From: LMUY01 sp965276785
GTDB taxonomy: Bacteria > Pseudomonadota > Alphaproteobacteria > Acetobacterales > Acetobacteraceae
Direction: 5' to 3'
NCBI GenBank assembly: GCA_965276785.1
Contig: OZ255629.1
Coordinates: 2,666,001 to 2,730,000 of the forward strand
DNA: 64,000 nt
This document shows, piece by piece, positions 63,864 to 64,000 of the stretch. Below the pieces are notes generated by a model. It saw only the letters and a list, made by a program, of their open reading frames with translations, was not told the origin of the DNA and did no database searches. The position numbers and the translations under genes were made by a program. Each line of letters begins with the position of its first letter. The first letter of the stretch is position 1.

Positions 63864-64000
63864 TTTCTTCCCTAGACGGCCACGGCATTCGACGTGACTG
63901 ATGGGACTGGTTACGAGCGCACCGGGACTTTTGGAGGCTAACCTCGGAACAGGTATCTGCCGATTGCAGCACTGCCAAGTACCAGCAGCACGACGATGAG
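63864..64000. other. Right edge, no feature recognised
   Basis: After the recombinase stop I see no complete gene; a gene could begin outside the window. Confidence 0.4.

Overview
This is GC-rich DNA with a proteobacterial gene repertoire: PrpF/PrpD/LeuCD-type enzymes, Trb conjugation genes and many insertion sequences. An alphaproteobacterium, possibly of the Acetobacteraceae or a relative, fits best. That assignment is an inference from gene content; there is no rRNA or housekeeping gene to fix it. The window looks like a plasmid or genomic-island region in decay. About half of the recognisable genes are cut, frameshifted or stopped, and transposable elements sit inside one another. Layout: (1) 1-7.6 kb is pure IS material. 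A truncated IS110 transposase is followed by two inverted copies of an IS21 element forming a 2.19 kb inverted repeat around a truncated IS3 and an IS481-type element. (2) 8-12.2 kb holds an operon of a large exported protein, a lipoprotein and a VOC protein, divergent from a small XRE regulator with a candidate operator. (3) 12.2-15.7 kb is a second IS21 with an IS5 inside it; both keep target duplications. (4) 15.9-18 kb holds an AlpA-like protein and a tyrosine integrase next to the 3' half of a tRNA-Gly(GCC) gene, so this is probably one end of an integrated island. (5) 18.4-26.3 kb is an IS1380 remnant followed by five NAD(P)-binding oxidoreductase genes (one broken) interleaved with TetR, AraC and LysR regulators. 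Three of the divergent gaps carry visible operator-like repeats. (6) 26.5-34 kb is a scrambled trb (type IV secretion) region in which two different trb operon ends are joined head to head. Each end keeps the module trbI-DUF2274 facing a LysR gene. (7) 34-52.2 kb is the most coherent part, a catabolic regulon. One operon encodes an aconitase-type large and small subunit, MmgE/PrpD, PrpF and an MFS transporter, divergent from an isocitrate-lyase/PEP-mutase-family lyase. A second operon encodes an alpha/beta hydrolase, an acyl-CoA ligase, an ACAD10/11-like dehydrogenase, an SDR and an APH-type kinase, divergent from a flavin monooxygenase followed by GntR and a second PrpF. A quinone-oxidoreductase-like gene stands further right. 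An 18-20 bp motif recurs in the three promoter regions. The genes together resemble the 2,3-dimethylmalate route (PrpF-fold isomerase, split aconitase-type hydratase, PEP-mutase-fold lyase) joined to a 4-hydroxyacyl-CoA phosphorylation/elimination module of the LvaACDE kind. (8) 52.2-64 kb is again debris: IS66, IS21 and resolvase scraps, a broken alginate-lyase-like gene, IS3 containing IS30, a DotA/TraY-like remnant and a DsbC-like remnant joined by an IS630 end, a second IS481-type copy, a VapC remnant and a broken tyrosine recombinase. All statements come from reading the sequence and its translations; no database search was possible.
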